64,000 bases of DNA, taken from assembly GCA_023362775.1 (NCBI GenBank), contig JALMGJ010000016.1, positions 2,250,501-2,314,500 of the forward strand, in the 5' to 3' direction. The notes beneath the pieces were generated by a model. The model did not search any database, had not been told where the DNA came from, and saw only the letters and a program-made list of their open reading frames with translations. Below are positions 54,505 to 64,000 of this stretch, piece after piece. Source of the stretch: Charina bottae (taxonomy: Eukaryota; Chordata; Lepidosauria; Squamata; Charinaidae). Numbering within the stretch: position 1 is the first letter of the stretch; each line of letters starts with the position of its first letter. The position numbers and the translations under genes were made by a program.

Positions 54505-57237
54505 CAGGATCTGAGGGAGCCTTCGCCTTTTAATGAAATTTGCAGGCAAATGTGACCTTTGTGAGAGGAAGATGCCTGGCTAATTTCATCCGAACAGGAA
54601 ATATTTCTGTTCAGGAAAGTAATCCAATTTGGGGTGGGTAGGGTTGAGGGGGAAGATAGATAAAGAAAATGACATGCAGTATTGAGGTGGCTGTGCTAAG
54701 AAACATATATGTTGTTAGAAAGAGAGATGTAGCAGTGGAGCAAGTTGGATATTACAATTTATGGTAGTGTGGTGAGCAGTGAACAGGATACTGGTGGTTA
54801 GCTTTATTCTACCCATCTGGCATAAAAGAGTTAATCAAATTTAGGGAGGACATCATCAGGTTCCCAAACGCCATTCAAATCTACTAGCCTTGCAGTTCCC
54901 GAAATACTTTTCAATACCTACAAGAATTGTCTGTTGTTCAGAGAACAGAAAGTCTGTGCCCTGCAAAATTTGCAACATTTCTGTTATGGACTACTTGCTA
55001 CTTGAATACACGTGTTGCCTCATACAGCTTTCCTTAGATGTCCTCTTTCGATGAGGCAACTATCTTATCATGCTCAGAACAAATCATAAACATGAACATC
55101 CAAGAACATTTATATCAACTGCTTCCCCTTAAGCAACATTAGTATGTACACAGATTTTAGAGAGCATACATGGAATGCCTAATTCCTACAAGTATTGAAA
55201 TGAATGAGCAGCCCTTGTTCAGACAGATTGCAAAGTAAAGTTGTAATGCTTTCAATTCTATCCATGGTGAAGACATTATAAGCAAGCTGTGAGGTTTCCT
55301 GAAAGCGCCCCCACTACCACCATTTTCACTATGATTATGTGTGCATTGAATTTAATCAGATTTTAATATGCAACATAGCTTTTGAAACCAGGCCTTGAAA
55401 CTGTTTTTCAAATCATGACTACGAGGGAACCTGAATTAACATTCAGAATGGTTATAACTGCTATATGGACATTCCTCTTCAACATAGTAAAGAATTGGGT
55501 AGGAGGTAATATGTAGGGGTTGCAAGTAATTATTATTTCATCACTAGTACTTGTTCTCAGCTACATGTTGGATGTTCTGGACTACAGACATTTAGAGAAA
55601 GCATATATGTTGGACTACTTATTTTTACTGCAGTTTTTGTGTCCGCGTGTCATGGTGCTGACGGTGGGATGATGAATAAGAATAAGAATAGAATTCTTCA
55701 CCAAGTGAAGGTGGTAGATTCTCCCTGAATAAGGAAAACCAAGCACATAGGGGTACATCTAATTTTATCAGAACAAATTTCTACTTGCAAAATTTGATTT
55801 TCCCACAAATATGATCCAGGGAGACCCTGACATTTCAAGGATAATTTGAGTAACATGTGGAGGGTGAACAGAAAAGGGCTGGCAGATGTTATTCTATCAG
55901 CAGAGGAACACAGTTGGATACAACCCACAAGATTCTTATTGTTGCTTTATTTGGTCCCACAACATAAACAACTTAATTATTTAATGAAGTGTGAGAAGAA
56001 TTGCAGCAATCCAAGGAGCCTGAACATTTTTCAGCTTTGCCTTAGAACAAAATGATCCCTTTCTAGTACCGTTCCCTAATTATTAGAGCCATGAGTTTCT
56101 CTGTTAAATAACCAAGAAGAGAAATCACTTTTTTTCTTTTTAATTGTTCTTATTTTTCTTGAAGAAATAGAACCCAGCAGATCATAATTGTTTATTAATG
56201 CTGCATGAGATTAAATGAGCCCTGCAGTACTTCAGCTCCATTTTCATGATCTGTGGGCCAGCTGCTTCACAAAGCATCATTAATGAAGCATGAGGATTTC
56301 ATGTTGCTTGGTCATCCAACTGGAGATATGTTTCACCTTATGGCAATTTTGTTTCTCCCTGTGCTCAAAACCCAGGGGGTCCTATATGCTACCAGCCCAT
56401 TAAATGCACAATGCAGATACAGCTTTTGGTCTCCTTTGAATATCATAAAAATCATCATACTGTTTGTAAGAGTGACAGCTTGCAGTAAAGTGCTAACTTA
56501 TGAAAGAGTATAGAGTCACACACTGTGAAGAGGATGGAGAGAATACTGTAAAATTCAGAGTTTTGTAACACCTATTACTCAGAAAGTTTTAAGACAGTGC
56601 GAATGCAAGAATTTTCTCTCTCTCTCAGCTAAGAAGTCAATAGTGCAAACAATTATATTTTATAACTAGTTAGTGCCAGATGGCTTCATAAAGAGTTTTT
56701 AACAATGTTGTGGTACAATTATCTATATAAATATAGATATGCATACATTTGTCAGGGTTTTTTTAAAAATAAATCTCAAGCTTTTAAAGAAAAGCTTTTG
56801 AGTCCCAAGCTTTTAACTAATGATCCCTTCTCTTTATTACAAGAAATCTCCTGCTATTGTCCTACAGGTATTGTATACTGATGGCAATGTTACACAAATA
56901 CCATAGCAAACCTGACAAAAACCATACTGTTTTACACATGTGAAGACTGATATTGGACAGAAGACAAAACAGGCTTTTAGAGAATGGAATTCAAAAGCGA
57001 GAATGCTACAGAATCCCTTTCATGGTTTATAAGACAATTTAACTTCTATCATGACTATAAAACCTTCTTTTCAAAACAAAAGAAAAAAGAAAACACTACT
57101 AAAATTGTGCAACTGTAGCAAGAAATGGAAAAAGGAAGCTGAGTAGTCATATCATAGCTATATATCAACTTGTGAAGAAGCAGTTCAAATTAATCAAAGT
57201 AAGCTACTGTTTATTTAAATCAGGACAAAGGAAACTT
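54505..57237. other. Non-coding; best conserved-element candidate 56.1-56.5 kb
   Basis: No repeats recognised across 2.7 kb. 56170-56520 has balanced composition with several ATTAATG/TAATTG-type homeodomain-like sites and no drift toward low complexity. Frames of 70-86 codons have no domain. Confidence 0.4.
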
Positions 57238-57350
57238 TTGCCTTCAGATACTGTTAAACTACACCTCGCAATATCCAATGTCATCCGCAAAGCCAGCTCT
57301 TGGAGTATGATTCAGTATCTGGAGAGTCACAAGTTTACTATATTTGATTT
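57238..57350. mobile_element. Possible MITE remnant
   Basis: 'ccttcagatactgttaaact' and, ~80 bp on, 'atctggagagtcacaag' resemble the two halves of a short palindromic hAT-like element. No TSD is visible. Confidence 0.3.
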
Positions 57351-57499
57351 AGGTCAATGGATGCCAAAGATCTGAAGATCTACCTCATGCTCTGGGGGAG
57401 ATATAACCTTGAAGGAAAATTAAAAATCTAGGGAGCACTATCTAAGAAGGATTTACTGTTGAAGCATTTTTCCTGCATCATGTTTTGTTTTTGTTTTTA

Positions 57500-57615
57500 A
57501 ATGAAGTTTAGAATAGTCCTCTGAAGATGCCAGCCACAGTGACTGGTGAAACGTTAGGAACCAGAACTGCCAGAACACGGCCACACAGCCCGGAAAACCC
57601 ACAACAACCATTTAG
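57500..57615 (+). mobile_element. Penelope-like element 3' end (third family)
   Basis: The terminus reads 'ctctgaagatgccagccaca', 'tgaaacgttaggaaccagaa' and 'acggccacacagcccggaaa', a sequence common at the ends of amniote PLE-type repeats. Only the last ~110 bp are recognisable. Confidence 0.6.
57531..57554 (+). ncRNA. Hammerhead-like motif in PLE end
   Basis: CTGAAGA (57531-57537) and GAAACGT (57548-57554) bracket a GCCAG/CTGGT helix. The pairing differs in sequence from the TTGCC/GGCAA helix at 34390, yet the flanking cores are the same. Confidence 0.42.
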
Positions 57616-59270
57616 AATATTTGTTTGGATGTTCCATTCCTTTATCCACAGGGAATAATTTCTATCAATTCTCCATTCTATCAACATTCTGCTATACCAT
57701 GTCGACTCCCTATCAAAGGGATCCCAACCAGAGGGGGTGGGGCTAGGGGTAGGGGGTAAAGAATTTCAGATTGAAGGTAGAAATGGAAAAACTCCATCAT
57801 CAGCATTTATTCTATTCAAAAAAGGGAAGTTAAAATACAAATCATTACATTTTAAATGGATCATTTACATTTTAAAAAATTAAAGTTTAATCACTATTAT
57901 GTATTTGTTTGTGAGAAACAGGGTAGAAGAATAAATGTATACCTGAATAACTGGTGTTATTCCAGAACCACAGAGGCTTTTAAAATTACTTTTAAAATAA
58001 TGTTGGTTTCTATTAATATAATTGAAACAAAGAAAACCTCAACAGGGGAGCATTTTACATTCTTTCTACAAAGACCCTTACATTTTTTTAAATGGTTACC
58101 CCTCCCCCCCTGAAAAAATAATCTTAGGAATAAAGCATTATCCAATTAATCTGAGAATAATTTATTCATTTTTCATAACATTTTTTTTTATTTTTACCTA
58201 TCACACAGAGGGTAGAGATTTTCAAACTTTGAGAGTTTGTGAAACCAGCTTAACATTAACCTGTCCAGCAATGATCATGTTCTTGGGTACCATAGAAACA
58301 ATACATTGCAAAGATAAAAAAGAAGAGATGTACATATATTTTATGATAGTCACAATCTCATCTTATGCTGCATCAGCAATGTCTATAACTAAAAATAATA
58401 TAGAACCCTGCAAAGATCTGCACCCTACAGTGCATTAGTTATGAGCCTCTACTTCAATTAATTTGTTGCAGCAGATTATTGTCCTTGGGAATTCACCCAT
58501 GTACAACTGTACCTTTTTTGAAGGGCTCTCTATATTATTTCCTTTGACAAATGTGCTCTAGAATTAATGGCACAGACTGATGGCAAGGCATGAAAATGGA
58601 CGGAAATATTTGAAAGTGAACTGAAAAAATGGGTGCCTGCATTATTATTTCAAATATTTAAAAGGAAGGTTAAACATTTTAAGCTATAAAGATTTGTTTT
58701 TATTGGTGAGAAAGATTTGAAAATATTTTAAATTAATTAGGAATACGCATGCACAATGTCCCCCCAAAAGTCCTGCTATGCTGCCTTATTGTGGCAGAAG
58801 GGGTGGGGGGATGTTCATGGGAATAACATTAATGAATTGAGATGGACTGGAATTGGACACTTTCAATCAGAAGATTGCACTGGTTACTACTCAGAACATG
58901 AAAAATGAACAAATGGTGTTGCTTTGAGAAGGTTGATGTATTTTATGATCAAGTTCAATTTGAACTTGACAAAAATACAATGCTTGTGCTGCTTGTGACT
59001 GGAGATTTGGAGACACATTTTTAAATGCTAAGGAGGGGAAAGTAGTTGGAACATATGGCCTAGGAAATTGAAATAACACAGGAGGATGCCTTATGAATTT
59101 CTACCAGTTCAAAGACTTCTCTGCTAACACAGGTCTTCAAACAATCAAAATTATGCCTCTGTATGGACATCACCAGATGGGGTAGATGAAATCAAACTGA
59201 CTATATTATTGCTAAATTGAGGTCAAGGAGCTCAATTACAGCATCAAACTGAGTGAGATGGGTGGTGGTG
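57616..59270. other. Non-coding, no feature recognised
   Basis: AT-rich. The 138-codon frame at 58022-58438 is Ile/Phe/Lys-rich chance translation. Confidence 0.45.
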
Positions 59271-59274
59271 AAAA

Positions 59275-59305
<31 letters not shown>

Positions 59306-59815
59306 AGGGGTAATATGCCATAGACTAGCACTTGGTAGAGTAGCAATGAACACCTTGGAAAAGATATTCAGATGCCATGATGTGTCTATACTTACAAAGA
59401 TCAGAATTGTGTAAGCCATGGTATTTCCTGTGATACTCCATGGAAACAAAAGAATGGACATGGGAGAAGACTTCTGAGAATACCATGGATAGCCAAGAAA
59501 AAAAAATTGAAGAAAATCAACCCAGAGTTCTCATTCAAGGCACAAATGACCAAACTCAAATTATCATACTTCAGATGTATTTATTATAAATATGAAGACC
59601 CAACTCTCTGGTGAAGGCACTAGTGCTGGGAAAAGTGGAGGAAATAGAAGAGGATGACCAGCAGCAAAGTGGATGGACTCAATTACAGCAGTGATGGGTG
59701 CACAAGTGGAAGACCTGAAGGACCAGGTTAAGGACACAATCATCTTGAAGAAAATCTATGTGGTCAGTAAGACTGGATACTGACTTGATGGCACATTATC
59801 AATCAGTCAATGCTT
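59271..59815 (+). pseudogene. Old RTE/Bov-B LINE ORF remnant
   Basis: After an (AAAT)n tract (59274-59307), the plus strand encodes fragments resembling the end of RTE/Bov-B ORF2: 'NTLEKIFRCHDV', KIRIVKAMVFPVILYG, then 'SLVKALVLGKVEE' and '...QQQSGWTQLQQ'. Stops and shifts are frequent. The spacing parallels the Bov-B copy at 63424-64000, so this is an older copy in the opposite orientation. Confidence 0.65.
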
Positions 59816-61207
59816 CATGTATTTCATTTGAGAGTTTAATCCAAGTTAGGGTAATCATCCCCCATATAACCAACATTTGGGCAAGTTCAGTCCTTTTCTT
59901 TACCTCTGAATCTTTGGTATATTGAGTCTCTACTGAATCTCATGCTTTTCTTAATAGGAGCCCAGAAAAAAAATTTCTAAAACCTTTCTCTGATTTCCTT
60001 CTCCTCCAGTAAATATACAGTATACTGTAGTGTCTGTGAACATTAATGATGGAACCTTTTCTTTTGTAGTGATCACAATGTAAAATAACAATGAAAGATA
60101 TAAAGTCTCATAAACTTTTTCAGCAACCAGCAAAAGCTATTTCATTTCTGTGGGTTTTTCTTGGAGGCTGTATTTCATAAGGCTTTTGACTCCTCCAGTG
60201 GCTTTTCAACTTTGCCATGATACTGTATCTGTCTGTTGTTGCTGCTTTTAATGACATTGGTATTTTTGCTTTGATGTGTTTATTGCACACTTGCTTGATA
60301 TATTTTTTTGGCCCAAATAATGCAAGACATAAGTAGGTGCAGCTTTTATACAGCACATTCAGCATATTTCAGTCTTTCTTTTATGTCTCAACAATGTTTT
60401 CAACTCCGTATTACAGCCTTCTGGGTCAAACCAGGCCAGTGGCTGCTTACGATATTTTGAACTCCTTCCAAATATTCCATCTCATATTAAGGAGGCACGG
60501 ACAGACTCTACAATAAGACACAGTCCATATATGCTTATGCAAGAGTTTCTATTTGGTACTCTTGAAGAGGCACAATCTGCAATCATACAATTTATGCAGA
60601 GGAAGGCTTTTCACACCTCAGTTAATATTGTGAAGGGAAATCTTGCAAGTTCACTCATGCAGGGTAAGACAGAGTTTGAAAATAATAACTTTTTAAAAAT
60701 AACTCAGTCTGGTAAACAATAGGCGATACTAGTTTTTTTTTACAAGATGATATCTTCCTTGCATTAACTTTGTTGCACGTGAAAATCCAGTTTACCCAAT
60801 TCCACTTAATAGGGTTTGTACATCTGTAATATTATCTATAAAGGAAGATAGTGTTAACATTCTCATTGCTGTCTTATTTAGTATAGCTAATAAGAAATCC
60901 TGAAGCAATGTTTAAAATGAAGCCTCGGTAACATCTGCTTCAGACTTCAGTTTAATTGATGCTAAAAATCTCAGGAGGTCTGCTAATTCCACAATTGTCC
61001 CACATTGAGTTATGTGTAGAAAAGCCACAGCACACAGTATTTTTATCTTCTAGGAACACAATATTTATGAAAACAAGTAGAAACGAGTCATAGTATTTCT
61101 CCTAGACAAGTCTGTACTCTCTTGTGATGTTGATTTTGAAATGTCAGGGCCTCTGTACATTCAATTGAGGTAGCAAATGTTGTCTCTGCAGTGTCACTTC
61201 ATAGCTG
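59816..61207. other. Non-coding, no feature recognised
   Basis: No transposon or exon recognised. Frames up to 81 codons have no domain. Confidence 0.45.
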
Positions 61208-61273
61208 AAACATCAGGACTGTAAATAAGTGTGGAGTCCTTGATGCTCTCTGAGCCTTGATGTTTTCTTGCAG

Positions 61274-61306
61274 ACGTTTCATTGCCAGACTAGGCAACAT
61301 CTTCAG
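61274..61306 (-). ncRNA. Hammerhead-like motif in PLE end
   Basis: CTGAAGA (61300-61306) and GAAACGT (61274-61280) bracket the TTGCC/GGCAA helix. One loop base differs from the copy at 34390. Confidence 0.42.
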
Positions 61307-61425
61307 TACAAAATGGGAGTGGGACTTGCTCTCTGTTTATATACCCTGGCTTGTCCTGCTTGTGTTGGTGCAGGTGTTGTTCTCCCCTTAGGAGTTCCTT
61401 GATTGGGCTGTTGTTTGCTGCCTGG

Positions 61426-61940
61426 TTAATTGACTGAGTTAATAGTTCCTTGATTAGGGTATATTGTGTTGTTTGATTGCTCCTCTGGTGCTAATCCTGG
61501 TGTTAATCTTTGTATATCTGGGTGTTGATTGCTGGCAAGGAGGTGTTCTGGTCTTCTGGCTTTTCTATTGTCCCTTATGAATGGTATGTAAATGTTGTTT
61601 ACCTCTATGTGTCTGTTGATGGCTGCTTTGTCTGAGTGCCAAGCTTCTAGGAATTCTCTAGCATTTTTGGATTTGGCTTGGTTTAAGATGCTCACAGTTT
61701 CCAGTTGAAAGTATGGTTGGGTCTGTCCATGTGTTGTGAGATTAAGGAGTTTTCATTGTGTCTTCTGACTGCTAGTTGGTGTTTGTGGATGCATTCTGCT
61801 AGTCTTCTGCTGGTCTGTCCTACATAGTCCTTACACTCTATGTTGTAGATAACTTCTGTTTTTCTTCTTGGGCTACTGGGTCTTTTGGGTTACTTACAAT
61901 GTTCTGAAGGGTTTTGGTTGGTTTATGTGCTATGGTGATG
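61426..61940 (-). pseudogene. PLE GIY-YIG endonuclease region, broken
   Basis: The open part (61426-61695) reads SILNQAKSKNAREFLEAWHS and onward to a Gln/Asn-rich tail. Upstream, 61700-61870 carries the DYVGQTSRRLAE core and a preceding IYNIEC stretch (the GIY-YIG-type 'iY..C' and 'YVGQT' motifs), separated from the tail by stops or shifts. GIY-YIG endonucleases nick target DNA during PLE insertion. Confidence 0.75.
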
Positions 61941-62640
61941 TCATGTGGTTGTAACAGTCTTTTGGTAGTTTCTGAGATGTTTCTGATATATGGCAGTGTT
62001 ATCCTTTTCATAGCTTTTGTTGGTAGTGTTGTACTGGGTTGTAGTCAGGCACCCAGAGTTGAGTGGGTATCCATTTTGCTGGAAGATGCTGTATAGATGA
62101 TCTGTTTCCTTTTTCTGGTGTTTTGGGTTGCTGCAGTGTGTTAGTGCTCGTCTGAATAATGTTCTTACACAGCTTCTCTTGTGGGAGGTTGGGTTGTTGC
62201 TTTGGTAATGGAGCACTTGGTTAGTGTGGGTAGATTTATGGTAGACTTGTTTTTCTAGAATACCATCATTCCCTCTACTGATGAGGATGTCCAAGAAGGG
62301 TAGTGTGTTGTTGTTTTCTTCTTCCCTTGTGAATTTTATCCCATTGAAGATGTTGTTGACGGTTTCGTGTGTTTCCTCCAATTGTTCCTTTTTTATTATG
62401 ACAAAGGTGTCATCTACATACTGCATCCATACTTTGGGTTGTATGCATGGGAGTGCTATCATTTCTAGATGCTGCATTACAATCTGAATTGAACCTGAAA
62501 GTGGTGATCCCATGGGTGTTCCTTTGATTTGTTGGTATATTTTTCCATCAAACTGAATGTAGGTAGTGAGGCAGAGGTCAATGAGGTCCATGATTCTGGG
62601 TATTTCTGATGGTATTTCTGGGTATTTCTGATACCCATGA
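61941..62640 (-). pseudogene. PLE reverse transcriptase, N-terminally truncated
   Basis: The frame 61941-62699 encodes 252 residues. The first ~35 are translation of the rearranged junction. Then 'IYQQIKGTPMGSPLSGSIQI' (RT motif with GTPMGSPLS) is followed by 'MQYVDDTFVIIKKEQ' (catalytic YVDD) and 'LPFLDILISRGNDG' (thumb-proximal). These are PLE/telomerase-group RT features. The fingers domain is missing. The frame ends before the endonuclease. Confidence 0.85.
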
Positions 62641-62665
62641 TTCTGGGTATTTATATATGAATCTG
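62600..62665. repeat. Short tandem at the PLE break
   Basis: 'tggtatttctgggtatttctgat' -like units ('gggtatttctga', 'attctgggtattt') are repeated about four times between the RT fragment and the inverted end, marking the rearrangement junction. Confidence 0.7.
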
Positions 62666-62730
62666 CAAGAAAATAACAAGAGAGCAGCAAGGACTCCACA
62701 GTTCAACCCTGAGCTACAAATATTCTCTTT

Positions 62731-63423
62731 GATTGTAAATAAGTTTGCTTGTATATACATTTAATGAAGAAGGAAGTGAAGAGAAAGAACATTTTGAAAG
62801 GCACTCTTGAAAGATGGCAGCTAATAATCTACAATTATTGGAATTAATAGAAAGGATCAGCAATGACTGATTTATATATCAGAAATAGATTGAGAAAACA
62901 GGGAGAAAGGAAAAAATGGATCAGTTCCCATTTTAATGCAAGTGTGTCCAAGATGTATACAGTGCGACCAAAGTCTATATACAAACTAGAATTCAGTTCA
63001 ACCATAAGTCTACTATATCTGGGATGTAAAAATCCGGGTCATAACAGCAAAGACTTAGAGTTTTCTGTATCTCTTTGCTGCCATCTAATACTAGCCCAGA
63101 TTTTTGCAGCTCATATGCAGAGCCTTATTCTATGGTGTACTTCCCTCTTCTAAAGATTATGATGTAATCAAAATCACCAAAAAAATGGTGTTAAAAACAT
63201 ATTGGGAAAATTACTTACAAAAAATTAGCAATACGATGTATTGGATCAAAACAGTGAAAATGGAGCAAAAGATAGGCCAAACATATGCAATGTAAAATGA
63301 CATTTTTCAATCTTTTAATATTTTCCTTTTTTTCTTACTTAATTTCACAATATTTGTTATTAGACACATTAAAACTAAAGGACTAATTAGGCAAGAGGTA
63401 TTTTATGTCCGTCTCTCTTCTCT
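62731..63423. other. Non-coding, no feature recognised
   Basis: AT-rich spacer. The 96-codon frame 62863-63153 has no domain. Confidence 0.45.
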
Positions 63424-64000
63424 GTTGTTTATTCATTCAGTCGCTTCCGACTCTTCATGACTTCATGGACCAGCCCACGCCAGAGCTTCCTGTCGGCCGT
63501 CACCATCCCCAGCTCCCCCATGGTTGAGTCTGTCACCTCCAGAATATCATCCATCCATCTTGTCCTTGGTTGGCCCCTCTTCCTTTTGCCTTCCACTTTC
63601 CCTAGCATCAGCTTCTTCTCCAGGGTATCCTGTCTTCTCATGATGTGGCCAAAGTACTTCAGTTTTGCCTTTAATATCATTCCCTCAAGTGAGCAGTCTG
63701 GCTTTATTTCCAGGAGTATGGACTGGTTTGATCTTCTTGCAGTCCAAGGCACTCTCAAAATTTTCCTCCAACACCACAGTTCAAAAGCATCTATCTTCCT
63801 TCGCTCAGCCTTCCTTATGGTCCAGCTCTCACAGCCATAGGTTACTACAGGGAATACCATTGCTTTAACTATGCGGACCTTTGTTGTCAGTGTGATGTCT
63901 CTTGCTCTTAACTATTTTATCAAGATTTGCCATTGCTCTCCTCCCAAGAAGTAGGCGTCTTCTGATTTCCTGGCTGCAGTCAGCATCTGCAGTAATCTTT
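63424..64000 (-). pseudogene. Bov-B (RTE) LINE ORF2 C-terminus, runs off the window
   Basis: The minus-strand frame 63429-63860 encodes 143 residues with the Bov-B landmarks VVTYGCESWTIRKAE, 'DAFELWCWRKILRVPWTARR', 'LKYFGHIMRRQDTLEKKLML', 'RGQPRTRWMDDI' and a terminal SRKRLNE. Homologous sequence continues to 64000 in a shifted frame (break near 63905-63915). The LINE 3' end lies at about 63424-63455, with the terminus AGAGTCGGAAGCGACT. Bov-B is characteristic of squamates and was spread horizontally to some mammals. The reverse transcriptase catalytic part lies beyond the window. Confidence 0.92.

Larger units (their letters stand above)
61208..62730 (-). mobile_element. Penelope-like element with RT and GIY-YIG parts
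   Basis: On the minus strand, from right to left: an inverted scrap of the element's own 3' end (~62665-62730), part of the RT, the endonuclease, the UTR, and the 3' end with the hammerhead-like motif (61274-61306) and '...ggactccacactta' near 61220-61240. It is the same family as 33866-34480 (near-identical 'LEAWHSDKAAINRHIEVN' segments). The 5' half of the RT is absent. Confidence 0.85.

Noticed and set aside
58022..58438. 138-codon plus-strand frame
   Set aside because: Lys/Ile/Phe-rich with no domain and a conflicting minus-strand frame. Typical AT-rich chance frame.

Overview
The window is intergenic or intronic DNA from a vertebrate, most likely a squamate reptile. It carries Bov-B/RTE LINE sequence together with Bov-B-tailed tRNA-SINEs, and also CR1/L2-type, L1 and REL-endonuclease LINE fragments, several Penelope-like elements (PLEs), hAT-type non-autonomous DNA transposons and a chromodomain Ty3/gypsy LTR retrotransposon. 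I found no convincing host protein-coding exon, tRNA gene or rRNA gene. All recognisable coding sequence is transposon-derived, and most open frames elsewhere are chance frames, microsatellite readthrough or readthrough of GC-rich repeats.

Layout. 0.6-5 kb: CR1/L2-type LINE ends, one of them holding a nested hAT element that itself holds a SINE, followed by a composite SINE. 7.7-8.9 kb: a PLE end, a small palindromic element and a SINE. 12-17 kb: two tRNA-SINEs and LINE/SINE remnants. 18.45-22.84 kb: a 4.38-kb, very GC-rich hAT-type element bounded by an exact 8-bp target-site duplication, whose interior is a tandem array of ~400-bp units in inverted orientation around a central hairpin. 23.8-27.3 kb: SINEs and two short palindromic elements. 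28.6-29.7 kb: an L1 3' end against a PLE 3' end. 30.8-34.5 kb: a SINE, a CR1 remnant, a 545-bp pentanucleotide array and a PLE endonuclease fragment. 38.2-41.8 kb: a SINE, a hAT MITE, a CR1 remnant and the C-terminus of a REL-endonuclease LINE. 43.38-48.52 kb: a complete but broken chromovirus with 243-bp LTRs. 52-54.5 kb: an L1 end and LINE tails. 57.5-62.7 kb: a PLE tail, an old RTE/Bov-B remnant, and a PLE with reverse-transcriptase and GIY-YIG parts. 63.4-64.0 kb: a Bov-B LINE running off the window end.

How the parts relate. The chromovirus has LTRs differing at only 3 of 243 positions and a 5-bp duplication (CAATC), so the insertion is young. Its polyprotein nevertheless has frameshifts, two in-frame stops and an apparent in-frame loss of the RT thumb/connection, so this copy was probably mobilised in trans. 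Thirteen bases just inside its 5' LTR are exactly complementary to 13 bases inside the LTR, as expected for self-primed (Tf1/sushi-type) reverse transcription without a tRNA primer. Its polyprotein also ends inside the 3' LTR. Four different PLE-type ends share a hammerhead-like core with different but internally paired helices. The SINEs end in a motif shared with the Bov-B LINE in the same window, which points to Bov-B as their mobilising partner.

The stretches between these elements are AT-rich and non-coding. A few, especially near 1.85-2.16, 17.2-18.0, 37.9-38.2, 40.0-40.3 and 56.1-56.5 kb, have the look of conserved non-coding DNA, but this cannot be tested from one sequence.
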